Positions 5,729 to 6,112 of a stretch of DNA of 6,112 nucleotides are shown piece after piece. The notes under the pieces are model-generated. The model was not told where the DNA came from, did no database searches, and saw only the letters and a program-made list of their open reading frames with translations. Source of the stretch: DATIXD01 sp035518875 (GTDB taxonomy: Bacteria > Pseudomonadota > Gammaproteobacteria > Methylococcales > Methylococcaceae). A program made the translations under genes and the position numbers. Within the stretch, counting starts at the first letter, position 1. Every line of letters begins with the position of its first letter. The DNA is taken from the NCBI GenBank assembly GCA_035518875.1, contig DATIXD010000029.1, positions 1-6,112 of the forward strand, in the 5' to 3' direction.

Positions 5729-6112
5729 GTCTTTCCGAACGTTTCGATCTCACCGGCCGCACCGCGATCGTCACCGGCGCCGCCGGTTTGCTGGGGCGTC
5801 AGCACTGCAGGGCCCTGGCAGAGGCGGGTGCAAGGGTGGTGGTTACCGACACGGACCAATCCGCCTGCGAAGGCGTCGCCCGGGAGTTGGGGGAATTCGC
5901 CTTGGGAGTCGCCGCCGACGTAACCGATCCCCACTCGGTACGGGAATTATTGCAAGCGGTGTTGGAACGAACCGGCCGAGTCGATGTGCTGGTCAACAAT
6001 GCCGCCATCAACGACATGTTCGAGAACCCATCGGCGGCGTTGGCGCTGTCCCGCTTCGAGAACTATCCCCTGGAGCTGTGGAAGCGCTCGCTGGACGTCA
6101 ATGTCACGGGCG
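5725..6112 (+). CDS. SDR-family oxidoreductase, N-terminal part
   Basis: The right edge cuts this gene after 129 codons; classical SDRs run to about 250-270 residues, so about half is present. Residues 13-16 (TAIV) lead into the cofactor loop TGAAGLLG (17-24). Asp42 at the end of the second strand (VVVTD) favours NAD(H) over NADP(H). AADVTD (63-68) contacts adenine in the family, and NNAA (91-94) is the structural NNAG-type motif. The catalytic Ser-Tyr-Lys lies outside the window. The TGxxGLxG variant and the FENYPLELWKRSLDVNVTG stretch (111-129) resemble SDRs from flagellin-glycosylation and polysaccharide clusters (PtmA-like), as remembered. It probably oxidises or reduces a sugar hydroxyl/keto group in the same pathway. 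Its ATG overlaps the aminotransferase stop (ATGA 5725-5728), so the two are translationally coupled. Confidence 0.9.
   Translation, partial: MSLSERFDLTGRTAIVTGAAGLLGRQHCRALAEAGARVVVTDTDQSACEGVARELGEFALGVAADVTDPHSVRELLQAVLERTGRVDVLVNNAAINDMFENPSAALALSRFENYPLELWKRSLDVNVTG

Overview
The window is a stretch of surface-polysaccharide or glycoconjugate genes from a GC-rich bacterium. Protein similarity and style suggest a proteobacterium, possibly gammaproteobacterial. That placement is inference: there is no rRNA, tRNA or other taxonomic marker here. All recognisable genes lie on the + strand. I see no transposase, integrase, CRISPR array or tRNA.

Layout: (1) 1-279 is the C-terminal end of a GHMP-family sugar kinase resembling glucuronokinase-type enzymes. 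(2) 280-692 is a 413-bp gap, visibly more AT-rich than the genes. It holds a micro-ORF of doubtful status, a weak hairpin behind the kinase, a weak candidate promoter and several short perfect inverted repeats ahead of the next gene. (3) 693-6112 is a tight run of six genes with overlaps or gaps of at most 10 bp, surely one operon: a GT-B-like glycosyltransferase-type protein, an SpsF-type cytidylyltransferase, separate N- and C-terminal transketolase subunits, a class III PLP enzyme of the glutamate-1-semialdehyde aminomutase type, and an SDR oxidoreductase cut by the right edge.

How they may work together (inference): the two transketolase subunits form one ThDP enzyme that moves a two-carbon ketol unit onto or off a sugar. 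The PLP enzyme aminates or isomerises the carbonyl product, and the SDR oxidises or reduces a hydroxyl/keto group. The SpsF-like enzyme activates the product as a CMP- or CDP-sugar, and the GT-B-like protein may transfer it. Each family is recognisable, but the combination does not match a textbook sugar pathway I can name. The most interesting reading is an uncharacterised activated (amino)sugar for O-antigen, capsule or flagellar decoration.
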